In this document: positions 16,928 to 25,721 of the stretch, piece after piece | Layout of the letters: every line of letters starts with the position of its first letter | Numbering within the stretch: position 1 is the stretch's first letter | From: Streptomyces xanthophaeus | Lineage (GTDB): Bacteria; Actinomycetota; Actinomycetes; Streptomycetales; Streptomycetaceae | Direction: 5' to 3' | Assembly (NCBI RefSeq): GCF_000725805.1 | Contig: NZ_JOFT01000019.1 | Coordinates: 62,001 to 126,000 of the forward strand | Length of the DNA stretch: 64,000 nt | Made by a program: the position numbers and the translations under genes | The notes under the pieces: generated by a model | Databases searched by the model: none | Told to the model about the DNA's origin: nothing | What the model saw: only the letters and a program-made list of their open reading frames with translations

Positions 16928-17572
16928 GTGATCACTCTGAGCGCAGTCGCGGGGGTGGCGCTGGTCGAACTGGGCATGGCCCTGACTCCGGGACCGAACA
17001 TGATTCACCTCGCCTCTCGCGCGATCACCCAAGGCCGTAGGGCGGGCCTGATCAGCCTCAGTGGGACCGCCGTCGGGTTCGTGTGCTATCTGCTGGCTGC
17101 GGCTGCCGGCCTGTCGGCGCTGTTCGCTGCCGTGCCGTTGGCGTTCACGGTGGTCAAGCTCGCCGGGGCCGCCTATCTGGCCTACCTCGCATGGGGCATG
17201 CTCAAGCCCGGCGGCCGTTCGCCCTTCGCCCCTGCGCATGACCTGCCTCCCGTGTCTGACGCCCGCCTCTTCTCGATGGGGCTGCTGACGAACCTGCTCA
17301 ACCCGAAAATCGCCCTCATGTATGCCGCCCTCCTGCCCCAGTTCCTGGACCCGGAGGCAGGTCCGTCCTGGGGGCAACTGCTCCAGCTCGGTGGGGTGCA
17401 GATCATCGTGGGGCTCTCGGTGAACGCTCTGATCATGTTGGGCGCAGCGCGGGTGTCAGGGTTCCTGACCGCCCGTCCTCGTGCGATGAGCATCCAGCGG
17501 TTCACGGCAGGTGGCCTGCTCGGAGCCTTCGCGCTGCGCACCGCACTGTCCCCTACTCCTGTCTCGGCCTGA
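16928..17572 (+). CDS. LysE/RhtB-family amino-acid exporter
   Basis: The 214-residue inner-membrane protein has six hydrophobic helices and the LysE signature near the N-terminus (ALTPGPNMIHLASRAITQGR) plus LLTNLLNPKIALMYAALLPQ at the start of the second half. These proteins export amino acids or related small molecules by proton-coupled efflux; the substrate cannot be predicted. GTG start with AGGAGG 7 bases upstream. It is monocistronic. Confidence 0.9.
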   Translation: MITLSAVAGVALVELGMALTPGPNMIHLASRAITQGRRAGLISLSGTAVGFVCYLLAAAAGLSALFAAVPLAFTVVKLAGAAYLAYLAWGMLKPGGRSPFAPAHDLPPVSDARLFSMGLLTNLLNPKIALMYAALLPQFLDPEAGPSWGQLLQLGGVQIIVGLSVNALIMLGAARVSGFLTARPRAMSIQRFTAGGLLGAFALRTALSPTPVSA

Positions 17573-17645
17573 AGCAGGACCGCATCACTGTGACGCCGGA
17601 CTTGGGGCTGGGGCCCGTCACCCGGTCCTCGGCACCGGCGGGGGC

Positions 17646-17711
17646 GGCAGCACCCACTACAAGAGCTGCGACGCCGCCAAGGCGGCCGGTGCGGCGCTCA
17701 TCCGGGGTTCT
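17646..17711 (+). pseudogene. Excalibur domain fragment
   Basis: One frame reads GSTHYKSCDAAKAAGAALIR, matching the start of the Excalibur calcium-binding domain (YxxCxxARAAGAxPI), but the DxDxDGxxCE end is absent and the frame drifts into an unrelated region. It is taken as the leftover of a secreted protein gene. Confidence 0.5.
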
Positions 17712-17714
17712 GGC

Positions 17715-17891
17715 TCAGTAGAACCACGCCATCAGCAGAAGCCATGTGAGCAGCGCGATGGCAGCGGCAAAGAGGGCGCAGGAACCGCCGATGAGCTTCA
17801 CCGCCCCGATCTCCTCCCGCGGAGGCGGGGGCAGGGGGATGGTGTATCCGGGCGGTGGCGGCGGGCCGGGCGGCGGAACCTGGACGGACAT
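17715..17891 (-). CDS. small Pro-rich single-pass membrane protein
   Basis: The 58-residue protein has a proline-rich N-terminal half (MSVQVPPPGPPPPPGYTIPL) and one C-terminal membrane helix ending WLLLMAWFY. GAGGGG lies upstream of the ATG. This layout is frequent in Streptomyces small membrane proteins of unknown role. Confidence 0.6.
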   Translation of the reverse strand: MSVQVPPPGPPPPPGYTIPLPPPPREEIGAVKLIGGSCALFAAAIALLTWLLLMAWFY

Positions 17892-18065
17892 GAAACCCCT
17901 CGAAGGCAGGCGCGGATCCCATAACAGCCGACGTGGCCCAGCCTTGCACACGAACTGAACATGTTCAACAGGTCGTCTGAGGCGCAGGCCGCATCGACGG
18001 GCTGTTTGAGATTCGTTGACGGCCCCGGCCCACCGCGTCGGCCCGCGGGCGCCCGATCGATCTTG

Positions 18066-18254
18066 CTAGTGCGCGGGGGGCCGCTTGCTCTTGGGCTCCA
18101 GCCGGTAGTCGGGGCAGTGCGGGTTTTGGCACGGGCTCGGACCCCAGACGGGAACGAATACGCCCAGGGTCTTGTGGCGGCCGATTCTGGCCGGAACGGA
18201 CTGTTCGCAGGTCTGGCACGTGTACGTGTCGACCGCGCGCTTCAATTTGACCAT
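18066..18254 (-). CDS. small zinc-ribbon-like protein
   Basis: The 62-residue protein has four cysteines arranged CxxC (13, 16) and CxxxxC (42, 47), suggesting one zinc-binding site, with basic residues between (RIGRHKTLG). It is not otherwise recognised. It precedes no gene in the same direction within 100 bases. Confidence 0.55.
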   Translation of the reverse strand: MVKLKRAVDTYTCQTCEQSVPARIGRHKTLGVFVPVWGPSPCQNPHCPDYRLEPKSKRPPAH

Positions 18255-18340
18255 TTCTTTACGATATGCCCGTTCTGGCGGGTTCGGAAGGGTTCAGCAC
18301 CTCTTCGTCGGAGAAATCTGCTCAGCCACGATCAGGCGGG

Positions 18341-19357
18341 TCAGCTGGGGTGCTCAGGGCCGTCCGCGGCGGGCGGCTCGCCGGGAGCTTCGGTTTGCCG
18401 TGAGCCGGTGGGAGCGGGCCGCCTGAGGCTGAGCGCGACGGATCCGGCCAGGACGACGACGATGACGGCCAGGCTCACGGGCGAGGGGATTTCCGGGATG
18501 TCGGGGCTGATGAGCTTGTGGGATGCCTGGAGGATGAGTTTGACGCCGATGAAGGCGAGGATGATCGCCAGGCCCCTGTTCAGGTAGTGGAAGCGGTCGA
18601 GAAGCCCTGCGAGCAGGAAGTACAGGGCTCGCAGGCCGAGGATGGCGAACGCGTTGCTCGTGTAGACGACGAAGGCGTCGTCGCTGACCGCGAGGACGGC
18701 GGGGACGCTGTCGACGGCGAAGATCAGGTCGGCGGCCTCGATCGCGGCGACCACGGCGAGCAGGGGCGTCGCCACCCGTTTGCCGGCTTCCTTCACGAAG
18801 AACTTGGCTCCGGCGTACTCGTCCCGGACCGGGATGACCTTGCGGAGCAGTCGCACGGCGAAGCTCTTGCCGGGGTCGAAGCTGTCTTGGTCGTCCTTGA
18901 GGAGTTTGTAGGTGCTGTAGAAGAGGACGGCCGCGAAGACGAAGAGCACGGCGGTGAAGCGGCTGACGACGGCGACGCCGAGGGAGAGGAAGATCCCGCG
19001 GAAGACGAGGGCGCCGATGACACCGAAGAACAGCACGCGGTGCTGATAGGCGCGGGGGACCTTGAAGTAGGCGAAGATCACTGCGAAGACGAACAGGTTG
19101 TCGACCGACAGGCTCTTCTCCAGCAGCCACGCCGTCGTGTACTCGGTGCCGGCGGTCGTTCCGAGAACGAGGAACACGACCCCGCCGAAGAGCAGGGCAA
19201 GGCTCACCCACAGGGCGCTCCAAGAGGCCGCTTCCTTGAAGCCGATGACGTGTACGTCGCGGTGGGCCAGCAGATCCACCGCCAGCGACACCACCACCGT
19301 CGCGGCGAACGCCCCCCACAACCAGAGTGGGACCTCATACACGCCGAACACCCTCAC
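18341..19357 (-). CDS. TerC/Alx-family integral membrane protein
   Basis: The 338-residue protein matches the TerC family throughout: LWLWGAFAATVVVSLAVDLL, EKSLSVDNLFVFAVIFAYF, and the second acidic helix EAADLIFAVDSVPAVLAVS. The paired Asp residues within membrane helices are typical. Family members are linked to Mn2+ export and tellurite resistance and act in the cytoplasmic membrane. The tail is a ~30-residue hydrophilic Pro/Glu-rich extension. GTG start at 19357 with a nearby in-frame GTG as an alternative. No manganese riboswitch was found upstream. Confidence 0.9.
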   Translation of the reverse strand: MRVFGVYEVPLWLWGAFAATVVVSLAVDLLAHRDVHVIGFKEAASWSALWVSLALLFGGVVFLVLGTTAGTEYTTAWLLEKSLSVDNLFVFAVIFAYFKVPRAYQHRVLFFGVIGALVFRGIFLSLGVAVVSRFTAVLFVFAAVLFYSTYKLLKDDQDSFDPGKSFAVRLLRKVIPVRDEYAGAKFFVKEAGKRVATPLLAVVAAIEAADLIFAVDSVPAVLAVSDDAFVVYTSNAFAILGLRALYFLLAGLLDRFHYLNRGLAIILAFIGVKLILQASHKLISPDIPEIPSPVSLAVIVVVLAGSVALSLRRPAPTGSRQTEAPGEPPAADGPEHPS

Positions 19358-19456
19358 CAGGGCCTGCGCGAGATGCGCTGACTCCTATACCAAAGTGTCC
19401 GGCACGGAGCCTCGGCGAGCACATCGGCCTGACCGTGCGGCTCTCGGGCGGGCGTT

Positions 19457-20122
19457 TCACCGTCCTCTCGGCCGCCGCGGCCTCCGGCGCCGCTTCTCGT
19501 ACGCCTCCCGGATTCCGCCGGCCAGCCCCAGGAGCACCGCCGCCCCGACCGTCACCTCGGCTGCGGTGCGCAGGCCCCGGCCGTGGACGTCCCCGGCAGC
19601 CCGCGGGGAGACCTTGCCCTGCGGGTCGTGCACCACCGCCAGCAACTCGCCCTCCTTCGCGAGCCGCGAGGGCATGTCCAGGTGCTCCGGTCCGCCAGGG
19701 GGGCAGTCCAGGCGGTGGTCGTAGGAGGTCCGGGTCGTGGAGGTCCAGTGGCCGTCGGCGTCCATGGAGGATTCCGTCCTGGTGTGCTCGGTGACCTTCA
19801 GCACGATGCAGCTGATCTCGACGCCCCGGTCCTCCAGCGCGCTGTGCCCCACGGACACGAGTGCCAGGACGGCGCCGAGGCCGGCAGGGAGGGCGGACAG
19901 CGCGATGAGAGAGGCTCCGCGCCGCGCGGCCACGGCGGCGTGCCAGCCGAGCAGGACCAGCGGGAGCAGCAGCCCGCCGAGGAAGAATCCCGAGCGGCCC
20001 AGCGACCCGTACGCCGACGCCCAGGCCACCCCGAACGCCAGCGCCGCGGTCAGTGGCGGTACGGCCAGCGCCACTGCGGTCCGCCAGAGCCCGCGTGCCC
20101 ATCCCCCCTGCCAGCCCGCCAT
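19457..20122 (-). CDS. hypothetical membrane protein (DUF3592-like topology)
   Basis: The 221-residue protein has three membrane helices in its first 100 residues, a soluble domain with the pattern GVEISCIVLKVTEHTRTESS and TTRTSYDHRLDCPPG, then a final helix and an Arg-rich tail. The small extracytoplasmic beta-domain between two helices resembles DUF3592 proteins. Start at 20122 behind GGGGGGG; the frame is open 33 codons further upstream. Function unknown. Confidence 0.6.
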   Translation of the reverse strand: MAGWQGGWARGLWRTAVALAVPPLTAALAFGVAWASAYGSLGRSGFFLGGLLLPLVLLGWHAAVAARRGASLIALSALPAGLGAVLALVSVGHSALEDRGVEISCIVLKVTEHTRTESSMDADGHWTSTTRTSYDHRLDCPPGGPEHLDMPSRLAKEGELLAVVHDPQGKVSPRAAGDVHGRGLRTAAEVTVGAAVLLGLAGGIREAYEKRRRRPRRPRGR

Positions 20123-20280
20123 GCCCGCCCCCCCCGTGGCTCGCACTTGTGCCCTCCAGGTAACCGCGACGGCACGGGCACGTAAAGGGCTCGGCTGTGG
20201 GCGCGCGTCCGGCGTACTCATGCTCGGCTAGGTAGCCGCACCCAGGCGGAACCCGGGGTCCGCCGCCTAGCCTTCGGATC

Positions 20281-20619
20281 ATGAGTTCCGTGCACCAGAT
20301 CGATCCGTTCGCAGAAGAGGCTCTCCCGCAGCTGACGGGAACCTGGTCCCTCATGCTGGGCACCGCCGCTGTCGCGGCCGTCGGCTGCCCCCTGCTTCCG
20401 GAATTCGTTCCGAACCTGCTCCGCTACGTCCCCGTCTACTTCATCCTGCCCCTGGGGATCTGGGCAGTCATCTCAGGAGGCATCGCCCTGCGGCGGGTGC
20501 GCGGCGTCGAAGGAGCCAGTCGCATCCGGGCGCGGGCCGGGATCGTCCTTGGCACGCTGGCCGTGGTCACGGCGGTGGCGGCCATCGTCTGGGCGTGCTG
20601 GGCGCTGAGCCACATCTGA
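20281..20619 (+). CDS. hypothetical membrane protein with DUF4190-like end
   Basis: The 112-residue protein has three membrane segments (about 22-40, 50-65 and 85-108) separated by a short basic loop LRRVRGVEGASRIRARAGI, an arrangement similar to DUF4190-type proteins. Its start is 158 bases from the divergent membrane gene. A 7-bp perfect hairpin follows at 20625-20642. Confidence 0.6.
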   Translation: MSSVHQIDPFAEEALPQLTGTWSLMLGTAAVAAVGCPLLPEFVPNLLRYVPVYFILPLGIWAVISGGIALRRVRGVEGASRIRARAGIVLGTLAVVTAVAAIVWACWALSHI

Positions 20620-20624
20620 GAGTG

Positions 20625-20642
20625 ACCGGCCGACCGGCCGGT
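20625..20642 (+). terminator. short hairpin after membrane gene
   Basis: ACCGGCC/GGCCGGT, a perfect 7-bp stem with a 4-base loop, starts 6 bases after the stop codon. Confidence 0.4.
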
Positions 20643-20733
20643 GCAGGGTCCTCGCCATACGGGCGGTGCCTCGCACAGGCCCGGGGGGTACTGGTGCCGG
20701 GGCGGCCCGGCCCGGGGAGGAGAAGGAAATGGC

Positions 20734-21588
20734 CTAGTCCTGGTTCAGGTCGGTGTGGAGCAAGTGGTGGTCCGAGTGCGGGCTGGGGCGGACGCGGTGC
20801 GTGCGCGCGGTGATGCCGCGCAGGAACACGTAGTCGAACTTGCTGTCCCAATCGGTGGTCGTCGTGCAGGCGTCGGTACCGGCGGTCGAAGCGCGGCAGC
20901 CGGGGTCCGTGTCCGCGGCCAGGGGCCACATCGGGCCGAGTTCGGGCGCCCGCGGTACGGCGTTGAAGTCGCCGAGGACGATCGCCCGGTGGTGACGGGC
21001 GACTTCCGCGGCGAGCACCTCGACCTGGCCAGCCCGCACCTCTTCCTGTCGGCGCTGGGCGAGGTGGGTGTTGAAGACGCGGACGGGCCGGCCGCCCACC
21101 AGCGTGGTGACGGCCAGGTATCCGCGGTCCTCGGAGCCGCCGTCGGGGTATTCGACGCTCACCCGGTCCGTCATCGGCGCCGCCGAGAGGATCGCCTGGC
21201 CGAAGCCGCCCGGCCGCCACGGCAGGCCCCCGCAGCGGTTCCAGTTACGCAGCACCACCCCGTACTCGACCCGGTAGACCAGCCCGTAGACCTCCTCCAG
21301 GTACGTGCGGATCTGCTCGACGTCGCGTTCGCAGGCTTCCTGCAGGCCGATCACCTGCGGCGCGTACGTGGCGATCTCCGTCGCCCGGCCGAAGTTGTGC
21401 CTGCTCCCGCCGCACGGATTGCAGATGTTCCACGTGCCCACCCGGTCGGGTACGACTGCCTTGGCGGCGTCGAACGGCAGCCTGGCGGCGGGCGCGTCAC
21501 CGCTCGGTGCGCTGGGGCCCAGGAGCAGCACGATACAGACCGCGGTCATCGCGCCCGCGGCCCACCGCGCGCCTCTTCTCAGCACCAT
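20734..21588 (-). CDS. secreted endonuclease/exonuclease/phosphatase-fold protein
   Basis: The 284-residue protein has a signal peptide (basic RRGARW then a hydrophobic run ending near residue 35) and a complete EEP fold: VGTWNICNPCGG, VIGLQEACERDVEQI (catalytic Glu), VFNTHLAQRR, IVLGDFNAVP (Asp/Asn pair) and the final SDHHLLHTDL. The fold includes DNases, sphingomyelinases and inositol phosphatases. Two nearby Cys residues suggest an extracytoplasmic disulfide. ATG 21588 gives a standard signal peptide; ATG 21615 would extend it by 9 residues. Confidence 0.8.
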   Translation of the reverse strand: MVLRRGARWAAGAMTAVCIVLLLGPSAPSGDAPAARLPFDAAKAVVPDRVGTWNICNPCGGSRHNFGRATEIATYAPQVIGLQEACERDVEQIRTYLEEVYGLVYRVEYGVVLRNWNRCGGLPWRPGGFGQAILSAAPMTDRVSVEYPDGGSEDRGYLAVTTLVGGRPVRVFNTHLAQRRQEEVRAGQVEVLAAEVARHHRAIVLGDFNAVPRAPELGPMWPLAADTDPGCRASTAGTDACTTTTDWDSKFDYVFLRGITARTHRVRPSPHSDHHLLHTDLNQD

Positions 21589-21752
21589 CGCCTCCCCGGA
21601 CTGGACGCATATCATCACACGCCGCCGTGGTGTCCCAGAATGCCCTTCGTCGTGTCGTCGAGACCGCCATTGCCGAAGGCGCAGCGGGCCTGCCGGTGCC
21701 AAGGGGCCTACCGCCCTGTGCCGTTGTCGGTGGTGCCCCCTACGCTCCTCCT

Positions 21753-22061
21753 ATGTCGGTCAACATTGATCTCGCCTTCACCGTCACCGGTGTCAGGGAT
21801 GAGCCGCAGGCCTGGGAAATCGTCCGTGCCCTGGAGGAGCTGCTGCGCGAAGAGTCCCTCGCCCTCCAGGTGTCCCTGGGGGTGGCCGTGGACGACGAGG
21901 GCGCGTTCTTCGTGTCCGGCGAATCCGACTTCCCGCTCGGGATCAGCCGCTTCTACCTGTGGCGGCCGCACTTCGAAGGGCTGTTCGCGGCGGCCGTCGC
22001 CACGGTGGCCGCCGGCGCGAGTGCGAAGGTCCAGTGGGGCTACCCGGACGAGGAGTACTGA
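21753..22061 (+). CDS. hypothetical small soluble protein
   Basis: The 102-residue product (MSVNIDLAFTVTGVRDEPQA at the start, KVQWGYPDEEY at the end) is not recognised. It alternates short beta-like and helical segments and has no signal or membrane helix. Strong third-position GC supports coding. Confidence 0.55.
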   Translation: MSVNIDLAFTVTGVRDEPQAWEIVRALEELLREESLALQVSLGVAVDDEGAFFVSGESDFPLGISRFYLWRPHFEGLFAAAVATVAAGASAKVQWGYPDEEY

Positions 22062-22134
22062 CCGGGGCGGCCGGTCGCGGCCGATGCCTCGGTCGATGCC
22101 CCGGTCGATGACATCGGCCGGTCGGAGTCCGGCT

Positions 22135-22179
22135 GGCGAAGACGGCGAAGACGGCGAAGACGGCGGAGACGACGGAGAC
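22135..22179. repeat. five tandem 9-bp units
   Basis: Three exact GGCGAAGAC units are followed by GGCGGAGAC and GACGGAGAC. They lie between two small genes and are not inside a supported coding frame. Confidence 0.8.
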
Positions 22180-22283
22180 GTCGAAGCAGGTGTCGCGCTA
22201 CGCGGACCGCGTCAGGGCGCATGGGACCCGAAGCCCGGGGCACAGGGTGGTAAGGACGGCTCTTCGCTCAGGAGGTGGTGGCG

Positions 22284-22466
22284 GTGCGCGGTACGAAGGT
22301 GCTGGACTCCTTTCCCGCCGGTGACCCGTACGGGAGTTGGCCCGCCGAGGAGTACGCGGCCCGGTGCCGGGAGCGGGGCCAGCGGGCGACCGTCGTGATG
22401 GACCTGGACCGGGACGCCTTCCTCGTCGTGGCGCCCGACACGGACGTGGTGCGACAGGCCGCGTAG
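22284..22466 (+). CDS. small hypothetical protein
   Basis: The 60-residue protein starts at a GTG placed 8 bases after a perfect AGGAGG (22270-22275). It reads MRGTKVLDSFPAGDPYGSWP then a helix-like EEYAARCRERGQ and two strands, ending VVRQAA. Not recognised. Confidence 0.5.
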   Translation: MRGTKVLDSFPAGDPYGSWPAEEYAARCRERGQRATVVMDLDRDAFLVVAPDTDVVRQAA

Positions 22467-22481
22467 CGGCGCTCCGCGCCG

Positions 22482-23105
22482 TCAGGTCGGCCAGTTCACC
22501 CGCCCGAGATGGATCAGGCGGAGCTGTGCACGGGCCGTGCAGGTGGCGGCCGACCAGTCCTCCCCGCGGAGCGAGGCGGCCAGGAACGCCGAGGCCGTCA
22601 TGAACATGTGGTCCACCTGCAGCCGGGAGAGCATCGTCACGTCCTCGGCGTCCCAGCCCGCGCTGACGGGGTCGGCAGCGAGCGCAACGCCCGTCTCCTC
22701 GGCGAGGACGTCGAGTTGCCCGGCGATGGCGTCGCGCACCGCCGGCACGCCGCCGTGGCGCTCGCGAACCAGGAACCGGACGTGCGCGGGTCGGCTGCGC
22801 ACCAGTTCGGCGACGAGCTCCACCGCCGCGTCGCCGCGCCGGGCGGCGTCTCCGGTTGCCGCGAGGATGTCCCGCACCGTCTTCTGCAGACTGGCCAGCG
22901 CCTCCTCGACCAGTGCGGTCCCCAACTCGTCCATGCCCCGGAAGTGCCGGTAGAAGGCGGTGGGGGTGACTCCGGCGGCCCGAGTCACCTCCCTGAGGCC
23001 GAGGCTGCCGAGGCTGCGCTCCTCCAACTGCGCCAAGGCCGCGTCGAGAAGGGCACGTCGGGTACGGCGGCGCTGGGCCTCACGAAAGCCGGGCTGCGAA
23101 GTCAT
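22482..23105 (-). CDS. TetR-family transcriptional regulator
   Basis: The 207-residue protein has an N-terminal TetR helix-turn-helix (LREVTRAAGVTPTAFYRHFR, about residues 37-56) and a helical ligand-binding half with RPAHVRFLVRERHGGVPAVR, a segment common in TetR regulators of fatty-acid metabolism. It is divergent from two small membrane protein genes, which are its likely targets. Confidence 0.85.
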   Translation of the reverse strand: MTSQPGFREAQRRRTRRALLDAALAQLEERSLGSLGLREVTRAAGVTPTAFYRHFRGMDELGTALVEEALASLQKTVRDILAATGDAARRGDAAVELVAELVRSRPAHVRFLVRERHGGVPAVRDAIAGQLDVLAEETGVALAADPVSAGWDAEDVTMLSRLQVDHMFMTASAFLAASLRGEDWSAATCTARAQLRLIHLGRVNWPT

Positions 23106-23170
23106 GGCGCAAAGTCAACCGCGTCACACTTGTCCTCCGCCAGCATGAGGCAAACTGAACCGGGTAGTCA

Positions 23171-23185
23171 GTGAACAACTGTTAC
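23171..23185. promoter_or_regulatory. candidate TetR operator in the divergent promoter
   Basis: An imperfect palindrome with an AACA-N2-TGTT core (23174-23183) and GT/AC ends lies between the divergent TetR gene and the membrane protein gene, 20 bases ahead of the latter's start. Confidence 0.4.
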
Positions 23186-23204
23186 CTGAATGGAAGGACG
23201 CATC

Positions 23205-23396
23205 ATGCTCTTCCTCGTAGGTGCGTTGCTGGTGCTCGGCGTCGTCCTCGGCGCCGTGGCCCACGTCCCCGTACCCGTCAGTTTGGTCGCCGGTCTCGTC
23301 ATCGCCCTCTGGCTTGCCCTCTTCGCCGCACGCGAGCGCTTCTCGGGCCTCCGCCGGGCCGCACGTCTCGACCACGAACGGGGAGGTCTGCGATGA
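23205..23396 (+). CDS. small two-helix membrane protein
   Basis: The 63-residue protein has two membrane helices (about residues 2-20 and 25-40) and a basic cytoplasmic tail. ATG 23205 has GGAAGG 8 bases upstream. Its stop overlaps the next start (ATGA), so the two genes are translationally coupled. Probable target of the divergent TetR regulator. Confidence 0.65.
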   Translation: MLFLVGALLVLGVVLGAVAHVPVPVSLVAGLVIALWLALFAARERFSGLRRAARLDHERGGLR

Positions 23397-23746
23397 CCCC
23401 CCTCACCGATTCCCGCAACCCGGCCCACACCCCGGCCCGTACCGGAGCCAGGGCCGGGGCCCAGGCTCAGGACCCGGCACCGGCCCAGGATCAGGCTCAG
23501 GCCCCGGCCCGTACCCGTGACGCCGACGCGATGGCCGTCACCGCATTCGTGCTCGGCCTGGTGGGGCTGCTCGTGATGAACCTCTTCCTCGGCCCGATCG
23601 CCCTCGTCCTCGGCGCGCTCGCCCTGCGACGGCACACGACCAGGCCCGGCCGGGCCCGCTTGGGCATGGCCCTGGGCCTTGCCGACCTGGTGGTCCTCGC
23701 CTGCCTCGTCACCGCAGACGGGACATGGTCGTGGAGCCTGACCTGA
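23393..23746 (+). CDS. DUF4190-type membrane protein
   Basis: The 117-residue protein has a disordered Ala/Pro/Gln-rich N-terminus (residues 10-45, with AQ and PA repeats) and two membrane helices separated by LRRHTTRPGRARLG, the DUF4190 layout. Role unknown; it is coupled to the upstream small membrane protein. Confidence 0.65.
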   Translation: MTPLTDSRNPAHTPARTGARAGAQAQDPAPAQDQAQAPARTRDADAMAVTAFVLGLVGLLVMNLFLGPIALVLGALALRRHTTRPGRARLGMALGLADLVVLACLVTADGTWSWSLT

Positions 23747-23990
23747 CGCCCCGGACCCGCCCGCGGCATCAATGACGGTGTGCGGGCGTGGACACGTATG
23801 CCGAACCAGCCGTTCCGGTGGCTGTCAGGGCCGATGCCGTAGGCCGCGATGCCGTCCGTGAACCGGGGCGGCAGCGGCGGGGTGGGCGGACTGCGTCGGC
23901 AACGGTCGGCGTGTCATCCCGATGGGGCGAGGTGCGGGGCGGTAGATCAGGCAAGACTCTCGCCAAGCCCCATTTCGCCCCGGAGGTCCC

Positions 23991-25613
23991 ATGTCGAAAA
24001 GCGATGCGCCTCGCATCGACGTTCCGCCTGAGGCCCCGGCTCGGGCGTCGCTCGTCCTGGCGTCCCTGATCATCGTTGCCGCGGTGGCCAACTTGAACCT
24101 GTCGGTGGCCAACGTGGCGCTGCCCGCGATCGGGAAGGCCTTCGACTCCTCCCAGAGCGCGCTGAACATGATCGCCGTGGGGTACTCCCTCGGCCTGGCC
24201 GCATCGGTGCTCTATCTGGGCGCGGTCGGCGACCGTCACGGGCGCAAGCTGCTGCTGCTCCTCGGTACCGCCCTGTCCGTCCCCGCCTGCCTGCTCGCCG
24301 CGTTCGCGCCGAGCGACACCGTCCTCGTGTTGGCCCGGATCCTCGGCGGGCTCTCGGCCGGCATGGCCTACCCGACCACCCTGGCACTGATCACCGCCCT
24401 GTGGGCGGGGCCGGGGCGGACGAAGGCCATCGCACTGTGGTCGGCCCTGGGCGGCGGCATCTCCATGCTCGGGCCGGTGATCGCGGGCGCGCTGCTCGAA
24501 CGCTTCTACTGGGGGTCGGTGTTCCTGGTCACCCTGCCCCTCGCCGTGGTCGCCCTCGTCATGGCCCTGCTGTTCGTCCCCGCGCACGCCAACGAGTCGG
24601 CCGAACCGCTGGACAACCTCGGCGGCGTCCTGTCGGTCCTCCTGGTCGCGGGACTGGTGCTGGCGATCAACTTCGCCGCCGTCCCCGGCCAGGGGGCACT
24701 GGTCGTCGGCCTCGCGGTGATCGCCGTGGCCGGTGGCGCGGCGTTCTTCTGGCGTCAGCGCCGTGCTCCCAACCCGTTGTACGACCTCCACATCGCCGGT
24801 CGGCGCACGTTCTGGGTCGCCGCATGCGCGGGAATCATCGTGTACGGCGCCATGATGGGGTCGGCGTTCATCAGCCAGCAGTACCTGCAGAACGTGCTCG
24901 AGTACAACCCCGTCGAAGCCGGCGCCGCCATCCTCCCCCTCGTCGTCATGATCGTGCTCGTGGCCCCACGATCCGCCAAGCTGGTCGAGACGCGCGGTGC
25001 CCGCACGACCCTGCTGATCGGTTACGCGTTCCTCTTCCTCGCCTTCGCCTGGATGCTGCTGTTCTGGGGCGAGGACAGCAGCTACTGGCAGATCGGCCTC
25101 GCCTACGTGCTCATCGGCATCGGCTCCGGATTCGCCGGGACGCCCGCATCCCACTCGCTGACCGCATCGGTGCCCGTGCGCCGGGCCGGCATGGCCTCCG
25201 GCACCGCCGACCTGCAACGGGACCTCGGCGGGGCCGTCATGCAGTCCATCATGGGCGTTCTCCTCACCGCCGGCTACGCCTCGGCCTTCAGCGCGGCGAT
25301 CGCCGCATCCCCCGAGAGCAAGGACGTGTCGGACCAGGTCCAGAGCGAGCTGACGAAGTCGTTCGCCTCCGCCGGGCAGGTCGCCCAGCAGCATCCCCAG
25401 TACGCCGACCAGATCGTCGCGGCAGCACGCGAGTCGTTCCTCCACGGCGATGACTGGGCGTACACCGTCGGCCTGGCCGCGATCGGCCTGGGTGCGCTGC
25501 TGATCTTCTTCATGTTCCCGCACCGGGACGCCGAGCGGGAACTCCTACGGCGCTACTACACCGAGGACTCCGCCTCCACCGCCACCGAGAGGCCGAGCGG
25601 ACCGGGAGCCTGA
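23991..25613 (+). CDS. MFS transporter, DHA2 (14-helix) drug-efflux type
   Basis: The 540-residue protein has ~14 membrane helices. Motif A is GAVGDRHGRKLLLLLG between helices 2 and 3 and a motif-C-like GGGISMLGPVIAGALLER occurs in helix 5. The late loop between helices 13 and 14 is long, as in EmrB/QacA exporters. It would export drugs or metabolites using the proton gradient. No dedicated regulator is adjacent in operon; the upstream 240 bases contain no recognised gene. Confidence 0.88.
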   Translation: MSKSDAPRIDVPPEAPARASLVLASLIIVAAVANLNLSVANVALPAIGKAFDSSQSALNMIAVGYSLGLAASVLYLGAVGDRHGRKLLLLLGTALSVPACLLAAFAPSDTVLVLARILGGLSAGMAYPTTLALITALWAGPGRTKAIALWSALGGGISMLGPVIAGALLERFYWGSVFLVTLPLAVVALVMALLFVPAHANESAEPLDNLGGVLSVLLVAGLVLAINFAAVPGQGALVVGLAVIAVAGGAAFFWRQRRAPNPLYDLHIAGRRTFWVAACAGIIVYGAMMGSAFISQQYLQNVLEYNPVEAGAAILPLVVMIVLVAPRSAKLVETRGARTTLLIGYAFLFLAFAWMLLFWGEDSSYWQIGLAYVLIGIGSGFAGTPASHSLTASVPVRRAGMASGTADLQRDLGGAVMQSIMGVLLTAGYASAFSAAIAASPESKDVSDQVQSELTKSFASAGQVAQQHPQYADQIVAAARESFLHGDDWAYTVGLAAIGLGALLIFFMFPHRDAERELLRRYYTEDSASTATERPSGPGA

Positions 25614-25721
25614 GAGGCCGGCCGGATCCGGGCCGCGGGTGCCGGGGCGAGGCGCGGACAAGGTGAGCACCCCGCTGAGAAGAAGGGGCTCTGGTCCACT
25701 TCTTGTGGTCGTGTACGCAGC

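Noticed and set aside
16390..17001. Minus-strand frame across the tRNA
   Set aside because: No protein motif; the plus-strand cloverleaf, promoter and terminator explain the sequence better.
19358..19456. Manganese (yybP-ykoY) riboswitch ahead of the TerC gene
   Set aside because: No matching paired elements or conserved loop sequences were found.
23769..25523. 584-codon minus-strand frame
   Set aside because: Antisense to the MFS transporter and composed of low-complexity Gly/Gln/His residues.
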